Assembly (NCBI GenBank): GCA_028278545.1
Contig: JANQED010000186.1
Coordinates: 1-47,487 of the forward strand
Direction: 5' to 3'
Origin: Anaerolineales bacterium
Lineage (GTDB): Bacteria; Chloroflexota; Anaerolineae; Anaerolineales; UBA11858
DNA: 47,487 nucleotides
The notes below the pieces were generated by a model. That model made no database searches. It was given only the letters and a program-made list of their open reading frames with translations, and was not told the origin of the DNA. Of this stretch, positions 1 through 7,871 are shown piece by piece. Both the position numbers and the translations under genes were made by a program. The number at the start of each line of letters is the position of its first letter. Position 1 is the first letter of the stretch.

Positions 1-99
1 CGTCATTGCACATATCACAATCTTGGGTGTAGGCCCGGATGTCGCCGAGGCTGCCTTCCAGATACTTGCCGCACCTTGGGCACATAGCGTACCAGTCAG
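1..99. repeat. Left copy of 99-bp exact terminal direct repeat
   Basis: Bases 1-99 are identical to 47389-47487. An exact 99-bp overlap at the two ends is what a k-mer assembler (k=99) leaves on a circular or terminally redundant genome, so the unique molecule is 47,388 bp. The repeat lies inside a coding sequence that is continuous only when the ends are joined, which favours an assembly overlap over a true packaged terminus. Confidence 0.95.
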
Positions 100-202
100 T
101 CATCTCAGCATTCGCTTTTGCAAGCTTTTCTTTAGCCAACTGAGACATGCCGGCGCGGAAGTGGATCGCAGACATAATAGCATGTTGTCTCCTATCGGCC
201 AT
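1..202 (-). CDS. Small zinc-ribbon protein, cut by linearisation (68 aa when ends are joined)
   Basis: The frame starts at ATG 202-200 and runs off base 1. Joined to base 47388 it continues through GAC GGG to TAG at 47384-47386, giving 68 residues. The ATG overlaps the TAA of the upstream tail gene (TAATG), so translation is probably coupled. An N-terminal helical stretch (about residues 1-36) precedes CPRC at residues 41-44 and CDMC at 62-65, a CX2C-X17-CX2C pattern typical of a zinc ribbon. It overlaps the next gene by 11 bp. The position among tail genes suggests a virion or assembly role, but the function is unknown. What I see is the reading frame and cysteine pairs; zinc binding is inferred. 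Confidence 0.75.
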   Translation of the reverse strand, partial: MADRRQHAIMSAIHFRAGMSQLAKEKLAKANAEMTDWYAMCPRCGKYLEGSLGDIRAYTQDCDMCND

Positions 203-2007
203 TATCTCATGCCTCCCCTTCGGATATCGACATCATAACCTTCAAGTTCCCATGGCTGGCTAGCGCCTGTGGTCTCGAATTGAACCTCGAAGAAGCGGCC
301 AACACGGAACGGTGACACAAAGTGGTTGCCTTGCAGGTCCACGTCAAAGCTCTCGGCGTCGGTAAAATCACCAGCCCCACCTGCATGATCCGAAACCAGC
401 AGCTTGACATTCAGGCTATAAGAGGTTGACGGGCGTTCAGTGATGAACGGGTAAACCCGCGATATGAGCCCACGCATTCTGCCATCCCCTGTGGGACGGC
501 GCCCGAAACGTACAAAGGCGTTCAGGGCAGAGCCGTCCAAATTCTGGGCTGTGTTGATCGAATAGAGCTTGCCGTCTTTGTCCCCGACAAGGTTCAACGG
601 GAACGCTGCCGCAAAGAACACATCATTCCACCGGAAGTTAATCTCATCCCATGTATCAGTGATATCTGCCCATGTCAGGGTTGAAGTTCGCTCAAAATAG
701 CCTGACGCTGTGAACGGGAAATCCCGGCGCGAATGTGGCTCCAGAGAGATACGGGGACCGAGGTCTTCCAGATAATGTCCCACCAAGGCCGATCCAATGG
801 TGCTGTTCTCATCAGTGGTGAGAGGGACCGCCCAGATGATATCGCCGTTTTCTTCATCAATATGGGTGAAGCCTTGCACGATCCGGCTTGGGTCCCGCTG
901 GCGCAGGTAGTCCCGCCAGACGTGGTTGTTCACTTCGGTCAAGGCCGCACCATCAAACAGGTATTGAGCATCGGCGCCTAAGAATTCATGGAAGTCCCCA
1001 CGGTCTACAACCAGTCCCCCCGCTACGGGTCCAATCCCACTAGATGCTTGCCGGAAGATGAACACTAGAGGGTCGCCGACAAACTGTGCGAGCACGATGG
1101 TGCGCCCGCTGTAGATCACGAGGTTGTCCCCAAGCTCTTGCAGCGTGTCGATCTCGTCGGTGCCGCCGTGAACCACGAACTGGTTCGCCAGATTGTTGGT
1201 AATGTCCTCCGGTTTACCCACATCGCTGTTGATGATGGTTGTAGTAAGCTGCGACCCGGATTGAGTAACGTTGCCATAAATCATCATGTTGTTGAAGACA
1301 CGAATGTGTTTGGCTTTGATGTTTACTGTACTTGCAGAGGCGTGATCATCGGTGCCGTTCCACTTTACTATGTCGTCAATGCCGTTGGTAACAAAAATCA
1401 AGTCTTCATTACCCGGGCTGGCGTTTACGAATACTTCACACTCCCATTCATTATCAGCATCACCAGTAAAGATTTTCCTGATCGTATAGGTCGAGTTTGT
1501 GAGAGGGGCGCCTGAAACGGCCCCTGTGAGCGTGATTTGGGTCTCGCTATCCACACTGGCAACCGTATACCACGTTGCTGCCGGGTCAGTCTGGTTTGCG
1601 GAACCGAAATGGATTTGGTCCCCAGCCGCGATTTCATTGGTGGTCCATGTAGGCGAACCGGAGTTCGCCGTTACCACAGCGGGATTTGCCGCAGACACAT
1701 CAACAGTTCCCGTAGCGTAAACAGGGGTGACGAACGCCACCGTGTCGTTGTCGATATCCACGCTGTAGAGGTCATCATCGGTGCCAACGACAAGGAACTG
1801 AGCGCCGGTTCTAAGGAAGAAGTTGTGGATAAGGCGGATAGGGCCGTTAAGTTGGAATGTGCCGATGCGTGTCGACCCGAGGTTTAGAGCGGAAAGCCTG
1901 CCCTCTTTAACACGAAAGTTATTGCCAGCAGATAGCCCACGCTCCGGCACGGCGATTGGAGGCCTTCCGAGGAACAGCCCAAGGTTCGGTGAGATTACAG
2001 CGGTCAT
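202..2007 (-). CDS. Tail/connector structural protein (601 aa)
   Basis: A long leftward ORF downstream of the adaptor-like and fibre-like genes. The sequence is rich in beta-forming repeats with many Gly, Asp and Thr turns (for example VVGTDDDLYSV near residue 73 and FVTNGIDDIVKWNG near 205). This suggests a beta-propeller-like tail hub similar in position to P22 gp10-type stabilisation/hub proteins of podoviruses. No enzymatic motif is visible. Its ATG lies 3 bp after the stop of the preceding fibre gene, and its stop overlaps the next start, so it belongs to the late structural operon. The hub assignment rests on gene order and composition only; it could equally be a tail tubular or receptor-binding subunit. 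Confidence 0.6.
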   Translation of the reverse strand: MTAVISPNLGLFLGRPPIAVPERGLSAGNNFRVKEGRLSALNLGSTRIGTFQLNGPIRLIHNFFLRTGAQFLVVGTDDDLYSVDIDNDTVAFVTPVYATGTVDVSAANPAVVTANSGSPTWTTNEIAAGDQIHFGSANQTDPAATWYTVASVDSETQITLTGAVSGAPLTNSTYTIRKIFTGDADNEWECEVFVNASPGNEDLIFVTNGIDDIVKWNGTDDHASASTVNIKAKHIRVFNNMMIYGNVTQSGSQLTTTIINSDVGKPEDITNNLANQFVVHGGTDEIDTLQELGDNLVIYSGRTIVLAQFVGDPLVFIFRQASSGIGPVAGGLVVDRGDFHEFLGADAQYLFDGAALTEVNNHVWRDYLRQRDPSRIVQGFTHIDEENGDIIWAVPLTTDENSTIGSALVGHYLEDLGPRISLEPHSRRDFPFTASGYFERTSTLTWADITDTWDEINFRWNDVFFAAAFPLNLVGDKDGKLYSINTAQNLDGSALNAFVRFGRRPTGDGRMRGLISRVYPFITERPSTSYSLNVKLLVSDHAGGAGDFTDAESFDVDLQGNHFVSPFRVGRFFEVQFETTGASQPWELEGYDVDIRRGGMR

Positions 2008-2010
2008 TCA

Positions 2011-3057
2011 TTAATCCCTGTACCCTGTCAGAACGAACGTGCCGGAGAGATTTGAGCCCCCGGTCAGATAAATCCTAAGCTCCACCAGCTTCCCGGACTG
2101 GTTATGGATGGCTCCCCAGTTAAAATGGTTCGGTACGGCTGTAGCGTTACCAGAAGGCCCGTAAACTCCCCTTGCAAGAACAGTTGAAAGCCCTGCATCG
2201 GGCTTAAGGATATCGATCATAACGGACAGGCCAAAAGCGCCTGTGTCAATCCTCCAGTTGTTATCCTCATCCCTGTGGAGACCAATATGGTCATCCTCCC
2301 GGTCTCCGAAGAAGGCGCCGTTAAAGAAGTTATGGTCCTCTCCTGCCCAACCATAATCACTGGCGCCGCTGTCAAACGAGCCCTGTCCATCACGCCTGAA
2401 GCGCATCCCCGCAAAGTCTAGTGCTGCGGGATCGAGGTCCCTAACCTCAAGCTGAAAGCGCTTGTAGGTGTCGCTGTCGAGCGTGAAATCCACTTCGGAT
2501 ACACCGGAGACCGTTTGCTTCTGGATTACCTCTACATCGCGTGAGGAAGCCACAGCAGCCGGGGCCAGAGCATCGATGGCCTGTTTGACCCTCTGCGCGG
2601 TCCAGATAGCGCGGTCTGTTGCGGTGCCCGCTTCAGCCACACCTTGTGTCACAGTGGCTAGAATACCTTCGGTAGACTCTTTTACAAGATATCCAGTGGT
2701 GCCGTCGAACAGCACAATACGCTCGTCGGTGACGGTGCCGGGGCCTGTAACTTTGGTGTCAAAAAGCGTCACAGAGCCCAAAGTGACCCAAACATCGGGG
2801 TCGATGGATACGGTGAATTCGAGGCGGTTGGGGGTTTCGTCGGTGTTGATCCAAAGGGCCCCTACTTCCCATGTGGTGATCGCGTCACGGGCCGCAGTAT
2901 TGCCGCGCCCGATCTGGTGGCGCCCATAGGTGTCGTGTTCAACGCTGATCCAACTTTCAATCACATCACGGAATGTGCGCGCGTTACTGGGGTGCGCCGA
3001 CACAACGTCGTTATCGCCGGGGATGGTCTCGTCAATGTTAAAGGGCGGTGTCGCCAT
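2011..3057 (-). CDS. Tail fibre-like protein (348 aa)
   Basis: Residues 1-135 look like a virion-attachment region with short beta repeats. Residues 141-164 hold a motif AEAGTAT-x4-WTAQRV-x2-AI that recurs in the large fibre encoded at 44667-46613. The C-terminal 160 residues look like a beta-sandwich and end in FVLTGYRD. The shared motif and the position next to the adaptor and hub genes support a fibre or appendage protein, probably trimeric and on the virion surface. It starts 2 bp after the stop of the adaptor-like gene. Receptor binding is inferred, and host range cannot be read from the sequence. Confidence 0.7.
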   Translation of the reverse strand: MATPPFNIDETIPGDNDVVSAHPSNARTFRDVIESWISVEHDTYGRHQIGRGNTAARDAITTWEVGALWINTDETPNRLEFTVSIDPDVWVTLGSVTLFDTKVTGPGTVTDERIVLFDGTTGYLVKESTEGILATVTQGVAEAGTATDRAIWTAQRVKQAIDALAPAAVASSRDVEVIQKQTVSGVSEVDFTLDSDTYKRFQLEVRDLDPAALDFAGMRFRRDGQGSFDSGASDYGWAGEDHNFFNGAFFGDREDDHIGLHRDEDNNWRIDTGAFGLSVMIDILKPDAGLSTVLARGVYGPSGNATAVPNHFNWGAIHNQSGKLVELRIYLTGGSNLSGTFVLTGYRD

Positions 3058-3059
3058 TA

Positions 3060-3770
3060 TTATCTCCCTATCTTCGGCCCGCGCGCGCCTTTACGGACGA
3101 TCAGATGAGTGACAAACCCCATCGAGCGCCTCTTATCCTTCTTGAGCACTTTGCGAAGCTCTCCAGCGGCCAATTGCTCCCACACCGCCATGCGCTCCTC
3201 ATCCCAGTTCAGGGCAAAACCCCGCGCCGTGGCCTTAGCCACTAGGTAGTGTTCGGCGTTGTTGGTGAACCAGTTTTGGTCGCTATCTCCACTGAGGGCT
3301 GTTAGCCACTTCCAGTATGGGATCACGATCCTATATTCCCCATCCACATAATCGGAGTTGCCATCGGGGTAGGGGTAAACCTCGATATTGGCGGTGCCGC
3401 TTTCGTCATCGGGCTCGCTGATCAGCAGAACCTCCGGGGGCCCCTTATCGTTCGCGTCACTGTGGGTGAAAAGGTCGTATACGGCTTCACGGTTCGCCCC
3501 CCAGTTCAAGTCCTGCGTGTTGCCATCGTTCCAGATTTCATAAGGCTTGCCCCTAGGGGATTTGAAGTTCGACGGAAGCACCATAAGGTCCCTCGTCGCC
3601 AGTGAGGTGGAGGTAACAGCGGTCTCCGCCTGCATGACCCAGAAGTTATGCTCGTCTTGAAGCGTTTCCATGGCCCAGTTCACCAGATCGCCGGTCTCCG
3701 TGGTGATCGCCGTGGGCAAGTCGATGATCCTGCGCTGGACTTTGGTCTTGATTTCTGAAAAAGTTGCCAT
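3060..3770 (-). CDS. Head-tail adaptor-like protein (236 aa)
   Basis: This protein starts with a helical segment (MATFSEIKTKVQRRI) and has a mixed alpha/beta core with LPSNFKSPRGKPYE near residue 65. It ends in a basic tail rich in Lys and Arg. Proteins of this size and position between capsid genes and tail hub genes in podoviruses are usually head-to-tail adaptors (P22 gp4-like) or tail tubular proteins that sit under the portal. It is the first gene after the factor-independent terminator at 3803-3826, so it may depend on readthrough or a local promoter. The adaptor role comes from gene order and style; no catalytic motif is visible. Confidence 0.55.
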   Translation of the reverse strand: MATFSEIKTKVQRRIIDLPTAITTETGDLVNWAMETLQDEHNFWVMQAETAVTSTSLATRDLMVLPSNFKSPRGKPYEIWNDGNTQDLNWGANREAVYDLFTHSDANDKGPPEVLLISEPDDESGTANIEVYPYPDGNSDYVDGEYRIVIPYWKWLTALSGDSDQNWFTNNAEHYLVAKATARGFALNWDEERMAVWEQLAAGELRKVLKKDKRRSMGFVTHLIVRKGARGPKIGR

Positions 3771-3802
3771 CAGAGTATTGTACTAGCCTCAGAGCTTAAA
3801 TC

Positions 3803-3826
3803 AAGAAAAAAGGGGCCGAAGCCCCT
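3803..3826 (-). terminator. Factor-independent terminator after head genes
   Basis: Read on the - strand, the sequence is AGGGGC-TTCG-GCCCCT followed by a run of six T and then CTT. The 6-bp GC stem (3811-3816 with 3821-3826) carries a stable UUCG tetraloop. The stop codon of the upstream gene begins at the edge of the stem. It should lower leftward transcription between the capsid block and the adaptor/tail block. Confidence 0.85.
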
Positions 3827-4335
3827 CAGTTTGCCGCCTTTTTCGTTCTCGTTGTAGTGGGCGGCGCGTCGTCCCCCTTCAGGGCTTTTGACATATCGAG
3901 AGGCTCGTCATCGGCGACTTCCTCTTCTTTGCTGTCGGCGGTCAAAGCTTCGAACAGCTTCTCAGCTTGTTCTTTCGGGATCGGCAGAGCGGTGATCTGG
4001 TTGTCCTCGTCATCCATGATCATCATGCGCCCAAGCCCGAGATCGACCAGCTTGTAAAGGCCCTTGGTCTTGACAACCTTATGTTCGCGGTTGTCGGCGC
4101 CTTCAAGCTCCATCTCGATCTGTTCCAACGCTTTCTTCTGCCTCGCCTGTTTTTCTTTCGCAAGGCTCAACCTCGCCACATCATAGCCCGCTTCAGCAGC
4201 GAGAGCTTCCGGGACCTCACGCCCGAAGGCGTCGAGGAATACCCCCGGCTGGGCCTTGTACATATACACGTGAACGCCGGTGTCCCCGACAACACGTTTC
4301 ACGAGCGGTTGGTCATAATCGACATTAACCGGCAT
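3826..4335 (-). CDS. Unknown head-region protein (169 aa)
   Basis: The start ATG at 4335 is chosen because GGAGG lies 8 bases upstream; a longer in-frame extension to 4458 would overlap the neighbour for over 100 bp and has no ribosome site. An N-terminal globular part (MPVNVDYDQP) leads to a central charged helix (about residues 55-85, Lys/Glu/Gln rich). The C-terminus is acidic then basic and low-complexity. It lies between structural genes and its stop runs into the terminator hairpin. I do not recognise a family. A head-completion or small structural role is inferred only from its place in the operon. Confidence 0.7.
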   Translation of the reverse strand: MPVNVDYDQPLVKRVVGDTGVHVYMYKAQPGVFLDAFGREVPEALAAEAGYDVARLSLAKEKQARQKKALEQIEMELEGADNREHKVVKTKGLYKLVDLGLGRMMIMDDEDNQITALPIPKEQAEKLFEALTADSKEEEVADDEPLDMSKALKGDDAPPTTTRTKKAAN

Positions 4336-4588
4336 TTTCAGGTTCCTCCGATTTGGGTTTGCTCTTCCGTGCGTTCCGGCGTTTCTTTTCATCGGCCAGA
4401 TTGATGATGTTGCTCTCCTCGCCGGCGTCAACTTCAACCTCCGGCTCCGGTTCAGCATTCATATGCTCAATCATCTCATCGATGAGTTGCATCGCACCAT
4501 CGCAGTTTTTGGCCTGCGTGATGTACATTTCCCTCGCCTGCATCAACTGCTGGCGCCGGCCAAGAAGCATTTCTTGAGTAAGTTCCAT
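4325..4588 (-). CDS. Small charged helical protein (87 aa)
   Basis: ATG 4588 is preceded by GGAGGACAC, a strong ribosome site. Residues 1-45 are predicted to be a continuous helix (ELTQEMLLGRRQQLMQARE), possibly a coiled coil. The C-terminal half is acidic then Lys/Arg rich and probably disordered. The end overlaps the next start by 11 bp, which suggests coupling. No family is recognised. Size and location suggest a small capsid-associated or assembly factor. Confidence 0.7.
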   Translation of the reverse strand: MELTQEMLLGRRQQLMQAREMYITQAKNCDGAMQLIDEMIEHMNAEPEPEVEVDAGEESNIINLADEKKRRNARKSKPKSEEPENAG

Positions 4589-4606
4589 GTGTCCTCCAAA
4601 GTAGTG

Positions 4607-4622
4607 AGGCCCCGAAGGGCCT
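4607..4622 (-). terminator. TTCG-loop hairpin between head genes
   Basis: Read leftward, AGGCCC-TTCG-GGGCCT forms a 6-bp stem with a UUCG-type loop, just after the stop of the gene ending at 4631 and before the ribosome site of the gene starting at 4588. No T-run follows, so it may be a weak terminator, a processing site or an mRNA-stabilising hairpin. Confidence 0.5.
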
Positions 4623-4630
4623 GCACTCAG

Positions 4631-5263
4631 TTAGGCTTGGTCAGCAAAGGTCGGAGCCGTAGCGCCAACAACCACGCCGTTTACATACCAGAGCGTGCCG
4701 TTGCACGCGAGGTCGACACGAGTTCCCGGACCCGGAACAAGCACGTTCAGGATCGAGTTGCTGTTGCCGTCTCCGGCAACCGGCACAACTTCGTCACCGG
4801 CAGAACCGGCGTCCGTGTCGAGATGCGCTACGCCGCCAACGTAGTAGTTCGTGTCTGAGCCCGTGTCGAGAGCCCAGTCCTGTGCGTCAGCGGCAACACC
4901 GCCGTACCAAAACGAATACTCCAGTCCGTCTGCAACAGCAGGCAGCGCGATGGTGATGTCGGCGGTCAGGTTGGGCAGGATATGGGTCTTGCCGCTATTA
5001 GCAGCCAGAACCGTATAAGTGGCAGCGTCAGGAACCTCAACAACACGCGCCGAAACGTCAGCCGCTGCGTTGATCTCAGCAGCCGTAGCGTCAACATCGG
5101 CGAGTTTGGTGATGTCAGCCACAGTCAGATTGCTGTCGCCAAACAGGTTGAGGATCATCCTCGCGCGCCGAGTTGCAGGAGAGAGTACACCCTCCTGCGT
5201 GTCGAGCGGGTCAGCAAGCTCCTCAAGATGCTTGGTTTTGTCAAAGGCGCCGTAAAGCGACAT
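4631..5263 (-). CDS. Head-associated structural protein (210 aa)
   Basis: A short N-terminal helical region is followed from about residue 85 by a beta-rich domain (TYTVLAANSGKTHILPNLT) of a kind common in virion decoration or head-fibre proteins. The sequence is rich in Ala, Asp, Thr and Val and has no charged catalytic motif. Its ATG overlaps the stop of the upstream gene (TAATG). Position directly after the capsid genes supports a capsid-surface or head-completion role. The specific function is unknown. Confidence 0.6.
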   Translation of the reverse strand: MSLYGAFDKTKHLEELADPLDTQEGVLSPATRRARMILNLFGDSNLTVADITKLADVDATAAEINAAADVSARVVEVPDAATYTVLAANSGKTHILPNLTADITIALPAVADGLEYSFWYGGVAADAQDWALDTGSDTNYYVGGVAHLDTDAGSAGDEVVPVAGDGNSNSILNVLVPGPGTRVDLACNGTLWYVNGVVVGATAPTFADQA

Positions 5264-5769
5264 TACGTGGTATCCTCAGTCATGTTAGCGATTGCGGTGC
5301 CGGCAAACGGCAGTTCCACAAACTCGAAGAAGAAGTAGCCGGAGCCACTGTCAGCCGCGTTGCCAACATCAAAGATGAGGCTCTCGCCCGGGTTGACCAC
5401 AATCGGACCATCGGGGCCGGTATTCACGGTGTGCGTGATCGGCGACGTGATGGGGGTTGTGGCAGCAGCCGGAATGTCGAGGTCGCGGTATACGCCCGCA
5501 CCTGCGGCAACCGTGGTCGTGCCCGTGACTTGCATCGTGTCTTTGAGCACGGCGCCAGTAGCGGAGCCTGCGGTCGGTCGATGCGTTGCGGTGACCGTGA
5601 CAGTTCCAGCCGCGTTGGCGATGGCCGTGGTGGCCACAATACCCATGCGGATGACTGCTACAGGATGGCCCGGAACGAATTCGTAGGCCGCAGCAGCACT
5701 GTCGATATTACCGGGGCCGGCATCGGCTGCGAGAACTTCAGTTCGTCTTGTACCCCAATAGGTAGACAT
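5263..5769 (-). CDS. Probable capsid decoration protein (168 aa)
   Basis: An Ala/Gly/Thr/Val-rich beta protein encoded immediately downstream of the major capsid gene, with VVNPGESLIFDVGNA near residue 128. Small beta-sandwich proteins next to the capsid gene are often decoration or stabilisation proteins. The ribosome site is AAAGGAAATAGC before the ATG. The stop overlaps the next gene start by one base, so the two are probably made together. Assignment is by position and fold-like composition, not by a specific motif. Confidence 0.55.
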   Translation of the reverse strand: MSTYWGTRRTEVLAADAGPGNIDSAAAAYEFVPGHPVAVIRMGIVATTAIANAAGTVTVTATHRPTAGSATGAVLKDTMQVTGTTTVAAGAGVYRDLDIPAAATTPITSPITHTVNTGPDGPIVVNPGESLIFDVGNAADSGSGYFFFEFVELPFAGTAIANMTEDTT

Positions 5770-5789
5770 ATTATGCTATTTCCTTTTCC

Positions 5790-6713
5790 TTAGGTGCTTC
5801 CAACAGAGATGACACGAGAGGTCGAAGCGTCTTCCCAAGTCAGGAAGGCCTCAATGGTGCCTACCCAGCCGACCTCTTGGAAGGTGCCAAGCTCCTCCGG
5901 CTGTCCAGCGCGGATTTCCGGGTCCATGACCCGCAGGAGCCCACCGGCATCGGCGCCGAAGAACACGGCCTCGCCGGTCGTGGTCGAGGAGCCAACAAGG
6001 TCCGCAAGGGCGTCGGTGTGGTTAGTTTCGAACAGAGCGAAACCTTCAACATCGCGCAGTCGGCCATCCATGAGCGGGCCCGAAGTGGACGGCGCCAGCC
6101 AATCCTTGTATTCCGGGTCGTTCTTAATGCCTCGCGCAGCGCGCGTGGACAGAATGCCGACATACTTGCCGTTACGGTACTTCGGAACCTTCAGGTCACC
6201 CTGCATCTCGTCGTAGATGCGCCGGAGGTCCTGAATGCCCAGATTTCGGTCGGAGAGGCTGTCGGCGGAGCCGTCAGTCACGAATTCCCCGCCGGTAGAG
6301 AGCGGCGTGTAGAGGGTTTTGGTGCTCTTGAGCGCATCCGCAGCCATGACATCCATGGTCAGGTCGATCTGGTCGCGAAGCGCTGCCTGAAACGGGTCCA
6401 TGATGTCGAAGTGCGTGAGATGGCGCTCGAATTCCGTCACCGGGATTTTAAAGCCCCACTGCGAGACCGAGACCTGTTTGGTCTGGATCGCGGGACGGCC
6501 CGAAGGCAGTCGATCCTGCTCGCTCACACGGGCCGCAAGAGGCAGCTTCATGATGCGAGTGATGGTGACGCTTTCGCCTTTTCGCTTGCCGTAGCCCGGC
6601 TCAGCGCGAAGGAAGCGCATGAACATGGAATTGGCAATCGCCTCCCGGCGGATGTTGTTCGAAAGAGCGTGGTTCTTATACGTGCCGCTAGGAGCGTCGA
6701 AAGTCCAAGCCAT
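5790..6713 (-). CDS. Major capsid protein, HK97-like fold (307 aa)
   Basis: This follows the scaffold gene and has the expected length for a podovirus capsid protein. The segment KYVGILSTRAARGIKNDPEY (residues about 183-202) resembles the helix-turn region of N4 gp56-type capsid proteins, and GEAVFFGADAGGLL fits the P-domain beta region near residue 247. The N-terminus (MAWTFDAPSGTYKNHALSN) would be the N-arm. It self-assembles on scaffold around the portal. It is flanked by scaffold upstream and a decoration-type protein downstream. The capsid identity is supported by order and these motifs; the exact subfamily is uncertain. Confidence 0.8.
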   Translation of the reverse strand: MAWTFDAPSGTYKNHALSNNIRREAIANSMFMRFLRAEPGYGKRKGESVTITRIMKLPLAARVSEQDRLPSGRPAIQTKQVSVSQWGFKIPVTEFERHLTHFDIMDPFQAALRDQIDLTMDVMAADALKSTKTLYTPLSTGGEFVTDGSADSLSDRNLGIQDLRRIYDEMQGDLKVPKYRNGKYVGILSTRAARGIKNDPEYKDWLAPSTSGPLMDGRLRDVEGFALFETNHTDALADLVGSSTTTGEAVFFGADAGGLLRVMDPEIRAGQPEELGTFQEVGWVGTIEAFLTWEDASTSRVISVGST

Positions 6714-6786
6714 TTTTTGTTATTCTCCAGTTTTCCTTGAAACTTATCGAAGTTTATTAGGCGAGCAGCCCTCTGTCAAGCGGATT

Positions 6787-7575
6787 TTAGAAGAAACCGC
6801 TCTCTTTTTGCAAATCGCGAAGGTCCTTGAGCATATCGCCGGCGTCTTCCTTATCTTTTTTGCTCTGTTTGGTAGAGGCTGCGAGCGGATGGCCGGAGAA
6901 AATGCCCTCAGAGCGTGAGGTATCGTCATCATCGGTATCATCGACCTCGTTTTCGTCACTCGGCTTCAAAACGTCACCGAAGGACTTCTTGATTTCGTCT
7001 GCAACGTCGTTGAAGAAGACCTCACGGGTGGTGTAGATGTAGCGAGTGACATCCCGGCCCCGAGATTGAGCCTTTTTCACCACTTTCGAGGCTGCGAAGT
7101 CAACGAAGTCTTGGTTTTCGGCCAAATCCGGGTAGAGTTCTTGGAATTCCGACCAAAGACCGTCGGCGCGGTCGCGCTCCTCTTGTGCAGCGTCCGCCGC
7201 AGCCCTTTCAGCCTCCCTTTGCGCGCTTAGGTTGGACTGAACACTAGCCATAATACGCTTGTTGAGTTCCTTAGCGTACTTATCCGGCTCCGTGATGGGG
7301 TCGGGAAGGCCGTCCATGTCCACTTCCTGCTTCTTAGGAGCAGCAGGGGTCGGGTTTGAGGGCGCCGGGGTGGTCATAAGGGCCGCATTTGTGGCGGATA
7401 GTTGCTTGGTCTGGGCCTCAAGCGCTGCGATGCGCTCCAGTAGCGCCGTCTGCTCGTCAGAGGCAGCGCCATCATCCCCACCATCGTCGTCATTCTGGGT
7501 AACCCCGAGGTGATCGAGAATGTTATCAGCAACTTGCTTGGTCTTTTTCCTAGGTTTGGTTGAAGTCTTAGCCAT
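6787..7575 (-). CDS. Capsid scaffolding protein (262 aa)
   Basis: The start at 7575 is preceded by GGAGGAACAG; an upstream in-frame ATG at 7620 lacks this. The protein is highly charged and mostly helical: a basic N-terminus (MAKTSTKPRKKTK), an acidic patch (QNDDDGGDD), a coiled-coil segment (about residues 43-65), an Ala/Glu/Arg-rich helix (about 120-137) and a polar acidic tail. This composition, and its place between portal and major capsid, is typical of scaffolding proteins that are lost after procapsid assembly. I see no protease catalytic motif. It overlaps the upstream small gene by 8 bp. Confidence 0.75.
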   Translation of the reverse strand: MAKTSTKPRKKTKQVADNILDHLGVTQNDDDGGDDGAASDEQTALLERIAALEAQTKQLSATNAALMTTPAPSNPTPAAPKKQEVDMDGLPDPITEPDKYAKELNKRIMASVQSNLSAQREAERAAADAAQEERDRADGLWSEFQELYPDLAENQDFVDFAASKVVKKAQSRGRDVTRYIYTTREVFFNDVADEIKKSFGDVLKPSDENEVDDTDDDDTSRSEGIFSGHPLAASTKQSKKDKEDAGDMLKDLRDLQKESGFF

Positions 7576-7861
7576 CTGTTCCTCCAATTGTTGCTCCGCC
7601 CATGGCCTCGGCCCTGTCACGGATGCCCATCTTAATCTGTTTCTCCATATTTTTCAAGATGCTTACATAAGCTTCCAGCTTATACCACAGAGAGAGCGCC
7701 ACTTCAGCGCTCATTGTGTTGTTTCGCACCATCTTGGTGCCCTGATCAACGGTCTTGTTGATCAAAGCATCAATGTCTTGCACGAGGTACGGCTGGGCCT
7801 CTTGCATAATGGCCGTTTGCCGGTTCGTGCTCATCTTCTTCATCTGGGTGGTTACCTCCAT
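7568..7861 (-). CDS. Small helical protein between portal and scaffold (97 aa)
   Basis: ATG 7861 has AGGAGG nine bases upstream, so the longer frame beginning at 7924 is rejected. The protein is almost wholly helical (residues 15-80) with Met, Gln and Lys-rich segments, and ends in a Gly-rich tail (MGGATIGGTDG). Small helical proteins in this location are found in podovirus head modules. Possible roles are portal assembly cofactor or minor head protein. No family is recognised. Confidence 0.7.
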   Translation of the reverse strand: MEVTTQMKKMSTNRQTAIMQEAQPYLVQDIDALINKTVDQGTKMVRNNTMSAEVALSLWYKLEAYVSILKNMEKQIKMGIRDRAEAMGGATIGGTDG

Positions 7862-7871
7862 AGTGATCCTC

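Noticed and set aside
1..99. True packaged terminal repeat (fixed ends)
   Set aside because: The repeat is exactly 99 bp and lies inside a gene that is intact only when circularised; an assembly overlap is simpler.
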